Below are positions 1 through 9,649 of a stretch of DNA of 64,000 nucleotides, in pieces. Numbering within the stretch: position 1 is the stretch's first letter; each line of letters begins with the position of its first letter. The position numbers and the translations under genes are program-made. The stretch is from Oleispirillum naphthae (lineage in GTDB: Bacteria; Pseudomonadota; Alphaproteobacteria; Rhodospirillales; Rhodospirillaceae): the NCBI GenBank assembly GCA_027864655.1, contig JAQAZG010000003.1, positions 186,001 to 250,000 of the forward strand, written 5' to 3'. The notes below the pieces were generated by a model. The model searched no databases and was not told where the DNA came from. It saw nothing but the letters and a program-made list of their open reading frames with translations.

Positions 1-753
1 GGCCTCCTCTTCCGTCAGGGCCAGGGCCGGGATGTCGTCCAGCGCGGTCGAAACGGAATGCAGGAGGTCCAAGGACGGCGCACTATGCCCGAGGGGCAAT
101 AGTTTATCCAGAGAAATCGCCTCGGCCTCGGAAAAAGGGCCGCAGCGCGTGCGGCGCAGCGCCGCGACGTGTCCGACGGTGCCGAGAGCGGCCGCAAGGT
201 CCCGCGCGATCGAGCGGATGTAGGTGCCTTTGCCGCACTCCGCGGCGAAAACCGCATGGTCCGCATCGGGCATTTCCACGAGGTCGAGCGCGTGCACCAC
301 GACCTCCCGCGGTTTGAGATCGGGTTCCTCGCCGCCGCGCGCAAGGTCGTAGGCGCGTTCGCCCGCCACCTTGATCGCCGAGAAGCGCGGCGGCACCTGG
401 GAGATGACGCCGCGGAAGCGCGGCAGCGCCGCGCGGATTTCCTCCGCCGCGGGGCGCACCTCCGAGGTGGCGGTCGCCGCGCCTTCCGCGTCGTCGGTGG
501 CGGTGGCGATGCCGAAGCGCACGGTGAAGCGGTAGGCCTTGCGCCCGTCCATGATGAAGGGCACGGTCTTCGTCGCCTCGCCGAAGGCGATCGGCAGGAT
601 GCCGGTGGCCAGGGGGTCCAGCGTGCCGCCATGTCCCGCCTTGGCCGCGCCGAAGGCGCGCCGCGCCGCGCCGAGCGCCGCGGTGGAGGTCATGCCGTAA
701 GGCTTGTCGAGAACCAGCCAGCCGTCGATCGGCCGCCCCTTGCGCTTACGCAT
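1..753 (-). CDS. truB: tRNA pseudouridine(55) synthase TruB (partial, 3' end outside window)
   Basis: TruB converts U55 of the T-psi-C arm of tRNAs to pseudouridine in the cytoplasm. The 251 visible residues start [10 protein letters not shown] (residues 9-18). They carry the family's catalytic-loop motif [12 protein letters not shown], with the catalytic Asp at residue 46, and later [13 protein letters not shown]. The reading frame is still open at base 1, so the C-terminal end (PUA-like region) lies outside the window. The start ATG at 753 overlaps the end of rbfA by 8 nt (GATGCGTAA), which suggests translational coupling. The gene is the distal member of the rimP-nusA-ylxR-infB-rbfA-truB cluster. 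Identity is certain from the motifs and the order. Confidence 0.97.
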   Translation of the reverse strand, partial: MRKRKGRPIDGWLVLDKPYGMTSTAALGAARRAFGAAKAGHGGTLDPLATGILPIAFGEATKTVPFIMDGRKAYRFTVRFGIATATDDAEGAATATSEVRPAAEEIRAALPRFRGVISQVPPRFSAIKVAGERAYDLARGGEEPDLKPREVVVHALDLVEMPDADHAVFAAECGKGTYIRSIARDLAAALGTVGHVAALRRTRCGPFSEAEAISLDKLLPLGHSAPSLDLLHSVSTALDDIPALALTEEEA

Positions 754-1138
754 CGCCCTCTTCCGGGCGGGAGAGGTCGCGCGCCACTTCGGGGCGGCGC
801 AGCACCTCGTCGATGTGCGAGGCCTCGTCGAAGCTCCCGTCGGCGATGAAGGCGAGCGTCGGCGTGTAGCGCAGGCGCAACGCGCGCGCCACCAGCTTGT
901 TGAACATCCAGGCGTTGCGCGAAAGCGCCGCCAGAACCTCGTCGAGGCGCAGGCCGCCCAAGGGCATGACGAAGGCGGTGGCGTGCCGCAGGTCGGGACT
1001 CACCCGCACCTCGGAAATCGTCACCGGAACCACGTCGAGCACCGGATCGTGCAGCTCGCCGCGCTCCAGAGCCTGGGCGACCAGATGACGGATCTCTTCG
1101 CCGACGCGAAGCTGCCGTTGCGATGGGGCTTGGATCAT
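746..1138 (-). CDS. rbfA: 30S ribosome-binding factor RbfA
   Basis: RbfA is a KH-fold protein that binds the 30S subunit and helps mature 16S rRNA. The 130-residue protein has the usual length and the family signature [13 protein letters not shown] near the N-terminus, followed by [14 protein letters not shown]. An in-frame start lies 45 nt upstream at 1183. I chose the ATG at 1138 because GGGAGG precedes it by 6 nt and because family members start close to this point. It lies downstream of infB, separated from it by one of the composite palindromic elements, and overlaps truB by 8 nt. Confidence 0.95.
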   Translation of the reverse strand: MIQAPSQRQLRVGEEIRHLVAQALERGELHDPVLDVVPVTISEVRVSPDLRHATAFVMPLGGLRLDEVLAALSRNAWMFNKLVARALRLRYTPTLAFIADGSFDEASHIDEVLRRPEVARDLSRPEEGDA

Positions 1139-1175
1139 CTCGGGCCTCCCAAAAACGGTCGCGGGGGTTGCCGGT

Positions 1176-1320
1176 AAAACCAAAACTTTGCGAGGGGTCT
1201 CGGACCCCTCGCGCTCCCCATAACTTTTTTCGCCGCGTGATGGTTTATCGCGCTTCGCGCAAAAACCAAGTTATGGGAGGTCCGGAGGGACCGGGTCCCT
1301 CCGGGAAGTTTTTCCGTTTT
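1176..1320. repeat. Composite palindromic intergenic element, copy 1
   Basis: First of 13 related elements in this window. Left arm: AAAACCAAAACTTTGC, then the hairpin GAGGGGTC-TCG-GACCCCTC, then CTCCCCATAAC. Right arm: the inverted counterpart, GTTATGGGAGG, then a GGAGGGACC/GGTCCCTCC hairpin, then AAGTTTTTCCGTTTT. It sits between infB and rbfA, inside an operon that is normally uninterrupted. Its right end reaches the TAA stop of infB. Confidence 0.85.
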
Positions 1321-3868
1321 ACAGGGTGACGGCGATTTCCTCGATTTCGTAGCACTCGATGACGTCGCCGACCTGGATGTCGTTGTAGTTCTCGAACGAC
1401 ATGCCGCACTCGTAGCCTTCGCGGACTTCCTTGGCGTCGTCCTTGAAGCGCTTGAGCTGGCCGAGCCCGCCCTCGTGGATCACCACGTTGTCGCGCAGCA
1501 GGCGCACCTTGGCGCCGCGCCGCACCACGCCTTCGGTGATCATGCAGCCCGCGACGCGGCCCACCTTGGTGATGTTGAACACCTGGCGGATTTCCGCATA
1601 GCCGATGAAGTGCTCCTTCAATTCCGGCGCCAGCATGCCCGAGAGCGCCCGCTTCATCTCTTCCGCCACGTCGTAGATGATCGAGTAGTAGCGGATTTCC
1701 GCGCCGTCGCGGCGCGCGAGATCGCGCGCCTGGGCGTTGGCGCGGACGTTGAAGCCGATGACCAGGGCGTTGGACGCCTTGGCCAGGGTGACGTCGGATT
1801 CGTTGATCGCGCCGACCGCGGCGTGCAGCACCCGCACCCGCACGTCGTCGTTGCCGATCTTTTCCAGGGTGCCGATCAGGGCTTCCACCGAGCCCTGCAC
1901 GTCGGCCTTGACGACGACCGGGAACTCCTGGGCCTCGCCCGCCTGGATCTTGGCGAACATCTCCTCCATCGAGGAGCGCGCGGTCTTGACCTGCATCGCC
2001 TCGCGGTCCTTGCGGCGGCGGTAGTCCGCCACTTCGCGGGCCTTCTGTTCGTTGCCGGTGACCAGGAAGTCGTCGCCCGCGCCCGGAGTCCCCTGGAAGC
2101 CCACGACCTCCACCGGCACGCCCGGCCCGGCGTCGTCGAGCTTCTGGCCGCGATGGTCGGTCATCGCGCGCACCCGGCCCCACTCCTTGCCGCCGATGAA
2201 GATGTCGCCGACGTGAAGCGTGCCGCGCTGCACCAGGACGGTGGCGACCGAGCCGCGGCCGACCTCCATGCGCGCCTCGACCACCACGCCTTCCGCCTCG
2301 CGGTTGGGGTTGGCCTTGAGGTCGAGAATTTCCGCCTGCATCAGAATCGCTTCCTGCAGGGCGTCGAGATTGGTGTGCTTCTTCGCCGAGACCTCGACGC
2401 ACTGCACGTCGCCGCCCAGGCTTTCCACCACCACTTCGTGGCTGAGAAGTTCGGTGCGCACCCGGTCGGGGTTGGCGCCCGGCTTGTCCATCTTGTTGAT
2501 CGCGACGATGATCGGCACCTGTGCGGCGCGGGCGTGGCGGATCGCCTCGATGGTCTGCGGCATGATGCCGTCGTCGGCGGCGACCACCAGGACGACGATG
2601 TCGGTGACCTGCGCGCCGCGGGCGCGCATCGCGGTGAACGCCTCGTGGCCGGGGGTGTCGATGAAGGTGATGCGGTCGCCGGTGGACATTTCCACCTGAT
2701 AGGCGCCGATGTGCTGGGTGATGCCGCCCGCCTCTCCCGCCGCCACATCGGTGGCGCGCAGGGCGTCGAGGAGCGAGGTCTTGCCGTGATCGACGTGGCC
2801 CATCACGGTGACCACCGGCGGCCGCGGCTGCAGCAGTCCTTCCGCATCCGGGGCGCCCTTGAGGCCGTCCTCGACGTCGGAGTCGGCGACGCGCTTGACG
2901 GAATGGCCGAACTCCTCGACCACCAGCTGCGCGGTGTCGGCGTCGATGATCTGGTTGATGTTGGCCATCACGCCGAGCTTCATCAGCGTCTTGATGACGT
3001 TGGCGCCGCGTTCGGCCATGCGGTTGGCGAGGTCCTGCACGCTGATGGTTTCCGGCACCACCACTTCGCGCACCACCTTTTCCTGGCTCTTCGCCATGGC
3101 GAGCTGCTTCAGGCGCTCCTTCTCGCGGGCGCGGCGCACCGCCGAGAGGCTGCGGCCGCGTTCCTCGCGGTCTTCGTCGGAGAGCGCGGCGGTGATGGTG
3201 AGCTTGCCCATGCGGCGGCGCGGCTCGGACTTCTTGGCCGGAACCTTGGCCGGGGCGGGCGCGCCGGGGCGCACCGCGGCCTTGCGGCGGGCGCGTTCGT
3301 CGTCGTCCGCCTCGTCCTTGCCGGCGTCTTTCTTTGCGGGCTTGCGCACCTCGGCGGGGCCGGTGGCGTCCACCTCTTTGGCCGGGCGCGGCAGGTCCAC
3401 CACCACCGGGGACTTTTCCGGTTCGGCGGCGGGCTTGGCGGTCTCTTCGGCGGCGGCCTGCTTTGCGGCTTCCTCGGCGGCCAGGCGGGCGGCCTCTTCC
3501 TCGGCGGCCAGGCGGGCGGCCTCTTCCTCGGCGGCCTGCTTTGCGGCTTCCTCGGCGGCCAGGCGGGCGGCCTCCTCGGCGGCGCGCCTGGCTTCTTCCT
3601 CGGCGCGGCGGGCTTCCTGCAGGACGCGCAGGCGCTGCGCCTTTTCCTGGTTGGTCAGCACGCCGTCGTCGCCGATGGCGCCGAATCCGGCGTTAGTCCC
3701 TGTGGCGATGGTCCGTTTGCGGCGGACCTCGACCTTCACCTCTTTCGACCGGCCATGCGAGAAGCTCTGGCGAACACGGCCTTTTTCAACCGTCTTCTTC
3801 AATTCCAGAGTTCCGCTGCGCAGGGTCAGGGGAGCCTTTCGATCGTTTTCCGTGGTATCGTCCGCCAT
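1319..3868 (-). CDS. infB: translation initiation factor IF-2
   Basis: IF-2 is the GTPase that delivers initiator fMet-tRNA to the 30S subunit and promotes subunit joining. The protein has 849 residues. An N-terminal region of about 250 residues is rich in Ala, Glu and Lys. It contains reiterated EEAARLAAE-type units (about residues 90-145). The IF2_N segment follows, then the G domain with GHVDHGKTS (G1), DTPGHEAF (G3) and NKMDKP (G4), and then the C-terminal beta-barrel domains. A GTG lies directly upstream at 3871. I prefer the ATG at 3868 because AGGA is 5 nt before it. The gene lies 31 nt after ylxR and is followed by palindromic element copy 1. Confidence 0.97.
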   Translation of the reverse strand: MADDTTENDRKAPLTLRSGTLELKKTVEKGRVRQSFSHGRSKEVKVEVRRKRTIATGTNAGFGAIGDDGVLTNQEKAQRLRVLQEARRAEEEARRAAEEAARLAAEEAAKQAAEEEAARLAAEEEAARLAAEEAAKQAAAEETAKPAAEPEKSPVVVDLPRPAKEVDATGPAEVRKPAKKDAGKDEADDDERARRKAAVRPGAPAPAKVPAKKSEPRRRMGKLTITAALSDEDREERGRSLSAVRRAREKERLKQLAMAKSQEKVVREVVVPETISVQDLANRMAERGANVIKTLMKLGVMANINQIIDADTAQLVVEEFGHSVKRVADSDVEDGLKGAPDAEGLLQPRPPVVTVMGHVDHGKTSLLDALRATDVAAGEAGGITQHIGAYQVEMSTGDRITFIDTPGHEAFTAMRARGAQVTDIVVLVVAADDGIMPQTIEAIRHARAAQVPIIVAINKMDKPGANPDRVRTELLSHEVVVESLGGDVQCVEVSAKKHTNLDALQEAILMQAEILDLKANPNREAEGVVVEARMEVGRGSVATVLVQRGTLHVGDIFIGGKEWGRVRAMTDHRGQKLDDAGPGVPVEVVGFQGTPGAGDDFLVTGNEQKAREVADYRRRKDREAMQVKTARSSMEEMFAKIQAGEAQEFPVVVKADVQGSVEALIGTLEKIGNDDVRVRVLHAAVGAINESDVTLAKASNALVIGFNVRANAQARDLARRDGAEIRYYSIIYDVAEEMKRALSGMLAPELKEHFIGYAEIRQVFNITKVGRVAGCMITEGVVRRGAKVRLLRDNVVIHEGGLGQLKRFKDDAKEVREGYECGMSFENYNDIQVGDVIECYEIEEIAVTL
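3446..3603 (-). repeat. Imperfect tandem repeat inside infB
   Basis: In the coding strand this stretch encodes repeated EEAARLAAE and EEAAKQAAE units. At DNA level a block reading GCGGCCTCTTCCTCGGCGGC on the plus strand recurs several times with little divergence. It forms the extended charged linker of IF-2, a part that varies in length between alphaproteobacteria, so the number of units is probably prone to change. Confidence 0.8.
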
Positions 3869-3899
3869 CACTATCCTGAATATCTGCCGTTCTTAGCGC

Positions 3900-4526
3900 C
3901 TAATCCGGCGCACCAACCTTGTCGATTCCGCGATACGACGCAAGCCGCGCCATATCCCGGGCGATCCGCTCCGCGAGCGGACCCGCCGCCACCCAGACAT
4001 GCACCGCACGGTCGCGGGCGAATGGGAAACCCAACTCTTCGGCGTTCAGCGCGGCGGCCACCGGGGCGGGGTTCGCCCCCGCACGCCGCGCCGCCTGCGC
4101 GATCTTGCGGCTGCCGTCCGCGCTGCCGTCGGCTGCCGTGATCAGGCGGCCCGGACCCTCGCCCAGCGCCGCCGCGACCTTGTCGAAGCCGCACACCGCG
4201 CGCCCCGACCGCCGCGCCAGCCCCAGGGACTCCTGGCACCGCCGCAGCAGCAGGCGCTCCACTTGCGCGGCCAAGTCGGCGGGCACCGCCACTTCGCGGC
4301 GTGCAGCGCGGTGAAAAGCCTTACGCTTGACCGCCGTTTCTACCACATCCCGGCGTGCACTCAACCAAAAACCCCGTCCCGGCAGCCGTTCCTCGATGTC
4401 GGGGACCACTTGGTTCTCCGGCCCGACGACGAAGCGCAGCAGTCCTTCGGCGGCTTGCGGCCCGCCCGAGACCAGGCAGCGCCGCCGCGGCCCGTCGTCT
4501 TCGACGATGTCAGGGATTGGGTTCAC
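3900..4526 (-). CDS. ylxR: YlxR/DUF448 family RNA-binding protein
   Basis: This 208-residue protein has the YlxR fold at its N-terminus: RRRCLVSGGPQ, then LLRFVVGPENQVVPDIEERLPGRG split over about residues 14-52. This is followed by a basic C-terminal half resembling the L7Ae-like extension found in alphaproteobacteria. YlxR-family proteins sit between nusA and infB in most bacteria, and some have been linked to RNase P. Here the start codon is GTG at 4526, inside the end of nusA (17-nt overlap), which implies translational coupling. The family assignment is firm. The molecular role in this organism is inferred from position only. Confidence 0.9.
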   Translation of the reverse strand: MNPIPDIVEDDGPRRRCLVSGGPQAAEGLLRFVVGPENQVVPDIEERLPGRGFWLSARRDVVETAVKRKAFHRAARREVAVPADLAAQVERLLLRRCQESLGLARRSGRAVCGFDKVAAALGEGPGRLITAADGSADGSRKIAQAARRAGANPAPVAAALNAEELGFPFARDRAVHVWVAAGPLAERIARDMARLASYRGIDKVGAPD

Positions 4527-6060
4527 CGTCTTCCGGCTCCGCCGCGTCCTCTTCCTCGTCCGCGAACCAGTGGGCGCGCGCCGCCATGATCACGGCGTTG
4601 GCCTCGTCCTCGGTCATTTCCTCGGCGCCGACGATCTCGATCAGTTCGTCGCTGGCGAGATCGGCGAGGTCGTCCAGGGTCTTCACCTCGGCTTCGCCCA
4701 GCTTCACCAGCATCACCGGGGAAAGGCCCTCGATCGCCGCCAGATCGTCGGCGACGCCGAGCTCCACCCGGCGTTCCGAGGCGGCGCGGTCGCGGTCCTC
4801 GAGATAGGCCTGGGCGCGGCTCTGCAGTTCCACCGCGATCTCGTCGTCGAAGCCCTCGATGTCGCCCAGGTCCTGCGCCGGGACGAAAGCCACCTCTTCC
4901 ACCGAGGTGAAACCCTCGGCGACCAACAGATGGGCGATCACGTCGTCCACGTCCAGCGCATCGATGAACATCTGCGAGCGGGACTTCACCTCTTCCTGAC
5001 GGCGCTCGGATTCCTCCTGCTCGGTGAGGATGTCGATGTCCCAGCCGGTGAGCTGCGAGGCCAGCCGCACGTTCTGGCCGCGGCGGCCGATCGCCAGCGA
5101 AAGCTGGTCGTCGGGCACCACCACCTCGATGCGGTTGGTTTCTTCGTCCAGCACCACCTTGGTCACTTCCGCCGGCGCCAGCGCGTTGACGATGAAGGTC
5201 GCCGGGTCCTGGGACCACTGGATGATGTCGATCTTCTCGCCCTGCAACTCGCCGACCACCGCCTGCACGCGCGAACCGCGCATGCCGACGCAGGCGCCCA
5301 CCGGGTCGATCGAGGAGTCGTTGGAGACCACCGCGATCTTGGCGCGGGAGCCGGGGTCGCGCGCCACCGACTTGATTTCGATGATGCCGTCGTAGATCTC
5401 CGGCACTTCCTGGGCGAACAGCTTGGCCATGAACTGCGGATGGGTGCGCGAGAGGAAAATCTGCGGGCCGCGCGGCTCCTGCCGCACCGCCATGATGTAG
5501 GCGCGCACCCGGTCGCCGACGCGGAAGGCCTCGCGCTGGATCAGTTCGTCGCGGCGCAGCAGGGCCTCGGCGCGGCCAAGATCCACATAGACGTTGCCGA
5601 ACTCGACGCGCTTCACCAGGCCGTTGACGATCTCGCCCGCGCGGTTCTGGAATTCCATGAACTGGCGCAGACGCTCCGCATCGCGCACCCGCTGCACGAT
5701 CACCTGCTTCGCGGTCTGCGCGGCGATGCGGCCGAAGTCGATGGGCGGCAGCGGATCGATCAGGAAGTCGCCGACGGCGAGTCCCGCCGCCTGGGCGCGC
5801 GGGTCGGCGGCGGCCATCTGAACGTTCTCGTCCTCGACTTCCTCCACCACCTCGACGTAACGGGCGAGCTTGATCTCGCCGGTCTTGCGGTCGATGGTGG
5901 CGCGGATGTCGTAGTCATGGCCGTATTTCGACCGCCCGGCCTTCTGAATGGCCGATTCCATCGCCTCGATCACCTCGTCGCGGTCGATCCCCTTGTCGCG
6001 GGCGACCGCATCCGCAACCTGAAGCAATTCGGGCCGTGGCAATGCCGCTGTGCGTTCCAT
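4510..6060 (-). CDS. nusA: transcription termination/antitermination factor NusA
   Basis: NusA binds RNA polymerase and nascent RNA and modulates pausing, termination and antitermination. The 516 residues show, in order, the N-terminal polymerase-binding domain (start [17 protein letters not shown]), an S1 domain near residues 130-200, two KH domains with VGMRGSRV and [12 protein letters not shown], and two C-terminal helix-hairpin-helix repeats followed by an acidic tail. The long upstream in-frame extension runs through rimP. The ATG at 6060, 11 nt after the rimP stop, is the expected start. It is co-transcribed with rimP and ylxR. Confidence 0.97.
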   Translation of the reverse strand: MERTAALPRPELLQVADAVARDKGIDRDEVIEAMESAIQKAGRSKYGHDYDIRATIDRKTGEIKLARYVEVVEEVEDENVQMAAADPRAQAAGLAVGDFLIDPLPPIDFGRIAAQTAKQVIVQRVRDAERLRQFMEFQNRAGEIVNGLVKRVEFGNVYVDLGRAEALLRRDELIQREAFRVGDRVRAYIMAVRQEPRGPQIFLSRTHPQFMAKLFAQEVPEIYDGIIEIKSVARDPGSRAKIAVVSNDSSIDPVGACVGMRGSRVQAVVGELQGEKIDIIQWSQDPATFIVNALAPAEVTKVVLDEETNRIEVVVPDDQLSLAIGRRGQNVRLASQLTGWDIDILTEQEESERRQEEVKSRSQMFIDALDVDDVIAHLLVAEGFTSVEEVAFVPAQDLGDIEGFDDEIAVELQSRAQAYLEDRDRAASERRVELGVADDLAAIEGLSPVMLVKLGEAEVKTLDDLADLASDELIEIVGAEEMTEDEANAVIMAARAHWFADEEEDAAEPEDGEPNP

Positions 6061-6071
6061 CCTGTCGATCC

Positions 6072-6566
6072 TTAACCTTGCTCTTTTTCCGCTGCCTTGA
6101 TCAGATCGTCGGTCAGCATCAGTTTCGCCCGCGCGACGTTGGAAAACGGCACGATCACCTCGCCGCTCTCCTCCGACGCCAGAACCACCGCGCCCGCATC
6201 GTTCAACCCGACGATGCGGCCGGAAAACCGCTTGCGCCCGGAAACCGGCATCACCGTTTCCAGCTTCGCCGCGAATCCGGCGAAACGCGCGAAATCCTCG
6301 ACGCGGGTGAGCGGCCGGTCGAGCCCCGGCGAGCTCACCTCCAGCACGTACTGCCCGGCGATCGGGTCGTCCACGTCCAGAAGCGCAGAGGCGGCGCGGC
6401 TGATCTCCGCACAATCTTCCACCGTCATCGCCCCACGGTCGGTCCGCTCGGCCATGATCTGCAGGGTGCGCCGCGTCGTTCCGGTGAACTGTACGCGCAC
6501 CAACTCGTAGCCCATGTCGCCCAGGGACGGCAGAATCAGCTCCGCCACGTGCCGCGCAATGTCCAT
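6072..6566 (-). CDS. rimP: ribosome maturation factor RimP
   Basis: RimP is needed for efficient 30S subunit maturation. The 164-residue protein begins MDIARHVAELILPSLGDMG and contains the conserved GYELVRVQF near the start and VSSPGLDRPL in the middle, typical of the family. An upstream in-frame ATG at 6617 would overlap the hairpin-plus-U-tract just upstream, so I prefer 6566, which has GGAAG close by. It is the first gene of the nusA operon. A promoter-like sequence and an intrinsic-terminator-like hairpin precede it. Confidence 0.93.
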   Translation of the reverse strand: MDIARHVAELILPSLGDMGYELVRVQFTGTTRRTLQIMAERTDRGAMTVEDCAEISRAASALLDVDDPIAGQYVLEVSSPGLDRPLTRVEDFARFAGFAAKLETVMPVSGRKRFSGRIVGLNDAGAVVLASEESGEVIVPFSNVARAKLMLTDDLIKAAEKEQG

Positions 6567-6615
6567 GGTCTTCCGGTTTCCCGCTCCGTTCCAGCCAACG
6601 CCTGCGCCCAAAAAC

Positions 6616-6639
6616 AAAAAAAGTGGGCCACCGGCCCAC
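6616..6639 (-). terminator. Intrinsic-terminator-like hairpin in the rimP-nusA leader (putative attenuator)
   Basis: Read on the minus strand, GTGGGCC-GGT-GGCCCAC forms a perfect 7-bp stem (6623-6639), immediately followed by TTTTTTT (6622-6616). This is a textbook intrinsic terminator. It lies about 50 nt upstream of rimP and downstream of a promoter-like sequence, with no gene in between, so it would stop transcription before the nusA operon. NusA is known to control its own operon in other bacteria, and this hairpin would suit that control. The regulatory role is inferred. Confidence 0.7.
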
Positions 6640-6683
6640 CCCCATCGGCGCCCGCTGGCCGCTCCAATAAGAATGTCGGCCTC

Positions 6684-6711
6684 AATCTAGACGATCATCC
6701 GCCGGTGTAAA
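6684..6711 (-). promoter_or_regulatory. Candidate sigma70 promoter of the rimP-nusA-infB operon
   Basis: On the minus strand TTTACA (6711-6706) and TAGATT (6689-6684) are separated by 16 nt. The predicted start would produce a leader of roughly 110 nt containing the terminator-like hairpin at 6616-6639. The match is moderate. Confidence 0.45.
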
Positions 6712-6742
6712 GAAGAATTTCGGGATTGGGGAGAAGCCGGGG

Positions 6743-6892
6743 AAAAACCAAAACGTTGCGAGGGGTCTTGGACCCCTCGCGCTCCCCATGACTTGTTTTT
6801 GCCGCGAAGCGGCGAGCGACCGGCGGCGCATCAATATACCGCAGCTTCCAGACACAAGGTGTGGAGGGACCGAGTCCCTCCACGAAGTTTTT
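6743..6892. repeat. Composite palindromic intergenic element, copy 2
   Basis: Left arm AAAAACCAAAACGTTGC plus the hairpin GAGGGGTC-TTG-GACCCCTC, CTCCCCATGAC, and the core GCCGCGAAGCGGC. Right arm with a GTGGAGGGAC/GTCCCTCCAC hairpin and AAGTTTTTTC. The right end abuts the trmB stop codon (TGA followed by AAAAAAC). The right half lacks the TTATGGGA box, so it is a shortened or eroded copy. Confidence 0.8.
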
Positions 6893-7606
6893 TCATTTCC
6901 TCGGCGTGCGGACAAAGCGCAGCACGATGGGCGCGCGGCCCTGTTTCAGGGCCTTTCGTTCGTAGCGGGTGGGGACCCAGTCTGCGGGCCGGCCGAGCCA
7001 GTCCTGCGGCCCTTCGGCCATCCAGGCGAAATCCGCGCAGTTCATCAGGTGGGCGAGCGCCCAGCGGATATAGGTCATGTCGTCGGAGGCGACGCGCAGT
7101 TCCGCGCCGTCCTTCAGGAGGCGGGCGAGGTGCGGCAGGTTGTCCGGCCCGATGAAGCGGCGCTTGGCGTGGCGGAGCTTCGGCCACGGGTCGGGGAAGA
7201 GGACGAAGGCGCGGTCGAGGCAGGCGTCCGGCAGGCGCGGCATCAGGACGCGGGCGTCGCCGTGGCAGATGCGCACGGTTTCCTCCGCCGGGGCGCCGTC
7301 GATCAACGAGAGCAGGCGGGCGACGCCGTTGAGGAAGACCTCGCAGCCGAGGATGCCGGTCTCCGGATGGGACGCCGCCTGCCCGGCGAGGTGCTCGCCG
7401 CCGCCGAAGCCGATTTCCAGCCAGAAGGCGGAAACCGGGCGGGCGAACAGGCCTGCCGGGTCGAGCGGCGGGCCTTCCTGCGGCACCGCGAGGCGCGGCA
7501 GGAGGGTCTCCATCAGGCGGGCGCGGCCGGGCCGCAGGGCCTTGCCCTTGCGGCGGCCGAAGAACTGCGGCCCCCGCGCATCCGGCGGGGTGTCGGGGGC
7601 GGCCAT
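6893..7606 (-). CDS. trmB: tRNA (guanine-N7-)-methyltransferase TrmB
   Basis: TrmB methylates G46 in the variable loop of tRNAs, using SAM. The 237-residue protein has the SAM-binding motif EIGFGGGEH, an acidic GDARVL strand and the family's LFPDPWPK signature. The C-terminal part DWVPTRYERKA matches the known G-x-x-x-x-T-x-Y/F-E region. It starts 1 nt after the metK stop codon, so the SAM synthetase and this SAM user are in one transcript. An arginine- and lysine-rich N-terminal stretch precedes the catalytic domain. Confidence 0.96.
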   Translation of the reverse strand: MAAPDTPPDARGPQFFGRRKGKALRPGRARLMETLLPRLAVPQEGPPLDPAGLFARPVSAFWLEIGFGGGEHLAGQAASHPETGILGCEVFLNGVARLLSLIDGAPAEETVRICHGDARVLMPRLPDACLDRAFVLFPDPWPKLRHAKRRFIGPDNLPHLARLLKDGAELRVASDDMTYIRWALAHLMNCADFAWMAEGPQDWLGRPADWVPTRYERKALKQGRAPIVLRFVRTPRK

Positions 7607-7607
7607 G

Positions 7608-8777
<1,170 letters not shown>

Positions 8778-9006
8778 CGACGGTCCCCTCCCCTGCGATG
8801 CCGCGCGCACCGCCCGGTGCGGTGGTTTTTCCGCAGGACGGGGTGCGGTCGAAATGAACGGCAAAAACACGACCGAGGCCCACCCGGCGCGGGCGCCGGG
8901 CGAACGCGAACGTTCTCTCGTATCCGAAGTGCCGCCGCAATGCAAGAGAGCCGCCCCGGCAAATTTCACCGGACGGGGCGCGAGGCGGGGGCGGCCGGTC
9001 TCGCCC
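8778..9006 (-). other. metK leader / xre-metK spacer
   Basis: This 229-nt gap contains GC-rich inverted repeats. CGCCCCG/CGGGGCG flank a nested CCGG pair at about 8950-8980. A CTCTC...GAGAG pair brackets a weak TTGCAT-N17-TACGAG promoter-like match. CGCACCGGGCGGTGCG lies near 8810. The gene arrangement would allow SAM-dependent control, but I cannot match a SAM-II, SAM-V or SAM/SAH consensus by eye. Confidence 0.3.
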
Positions 9007-9513
9007 TCAGGCGTCGGAGGCGGGGGTCTGCGGTCCGTCGGCGGCGCTGGCCAGAGCCTTGGCGAGGTCGAACACCCGCTTGCGCACCGTCGGGTCGGCG
9101 ATGCGGTAGTAGGCGCGCACCAGCTCCAGGGTTTCGCGTTTGGTGAGCGGGTCGGTCCCGATCGTTTCCGGTTCTTCGTCGAGACCGGAGATCAGGCGCG
9201 GGCTCTTGTCCGCGACGCCTTCCGACATGTCCTCGTAGAAGAAGCTGATCGGCACGTCGAGGACGCGGCTCAGATCCCACAGACGGCTGGCGCCGACGCG
9301 GTTGGTGCCGCGCTCGTACTTCTGGACCTGCTGGAAGGTCAGCCCCAGGGCGTCGCCCAGGCGTTCCTGGCTCATCCCCAGAAGCGTCCGGCGCAGCCGG
9401 ATGCGGCTGCCCACATGCACGTCCACGGGATTCGGGTTGCCTTGCGGCGTCCGCCCGCGCGACGACCCGCGTGACCGACCGGGGTCGCGGCTTCTGATGG
9501 ACTTGTTGGGCAT
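9007..9513 (-). CDS. XRE-family helix-turn-helix regulator
   Basis: This 168-residue DNA-binding protein has a basic, flexible N-terminus (about 30 residues) and a Cro/C1-type helix-turn-helix at about residues 36-90: [23 protein letters not shown], then [15 protein letters not shown]. The C-terminal part (about residues 125-160) is helical and resembles the tail of the widespread alphaproteobacterial xre gene beside metK. Its own promoter (9572-9599) contains a dyad, which suggests autoregulation. AGGAGAGGAAA directly precedes the ATG. The target genes are not known; metK and trmB downstream are obvious candidates. Confidence 0.88.
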   Translation of the reverse strand: MPNKSIRSRDPGRSRGSSRGRTPQGNPNPVDVHVGSRIRLRRTLLGMSQERLGDALGLTFQQVQKYERGTNRVGASRLWDLSRVLDVPISFFYEDMSEGVADKSPRLISGLDEEPETIGTDPLTKRETLELVRAYYRIADPTVRKRVFDLAKALASAADGPQTPASDA

Positions 9514-9571
9514 TTTCCTCTCCTCGTGGAACCTGCCACGTTTTGCCCGGCATCTATCAACTTATGCGCAC

Positions 9572-9599
9572 TCTATACATGCAGTTGTATGTGCGTCAA
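9572..9599 (-). promoter_or_regulatory. Promoter of the xre gene with an internal operator dyad
   Basis: On the minus strand TTGACG (9599-9594), 16 nt, TATAGA (9577-9572). Between and overlapping these boxes lies the inverted repeat ATACA-N6-TGTAT (9575-9590), flanked by CGCAC (9567-9571) and GTGCG (9591-9595). A repressor bound there would block polymerase. Autorepression by the adjacent XRE protein is the simplest reading. Confidence 0.6.
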
Positions 9600-9649
9600 C
9601 CGGGAAAGCCCCCTGTCTCCCGCCATTCGCCCAGACGAGCAAGGGGCGA

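Noticed and set aside
1123-1329. Short peptides encoded by the palindromic elements (e.g. reading GGPEGPGPSGKF)
   Set aside because: Similar short frames occur in many copies and both strands because the hairpins are repeated. They lack ribosome-binding sites.
1475-4141. Long plus-strand open frame (888 codons) opposite infB
   Set aside because: It is the antisense shadow of infB. At this GC content antisense frames stay open, its protein is His/Leu/Asp-rich without any domain, and infB is certain.
8778-9006. SAM riboswitch upstream of metK
   Set aside because: Position is suggestive, but I could not match the SAM-II, SAM-V or SAM/SAH consensus. A covariance search would decide.
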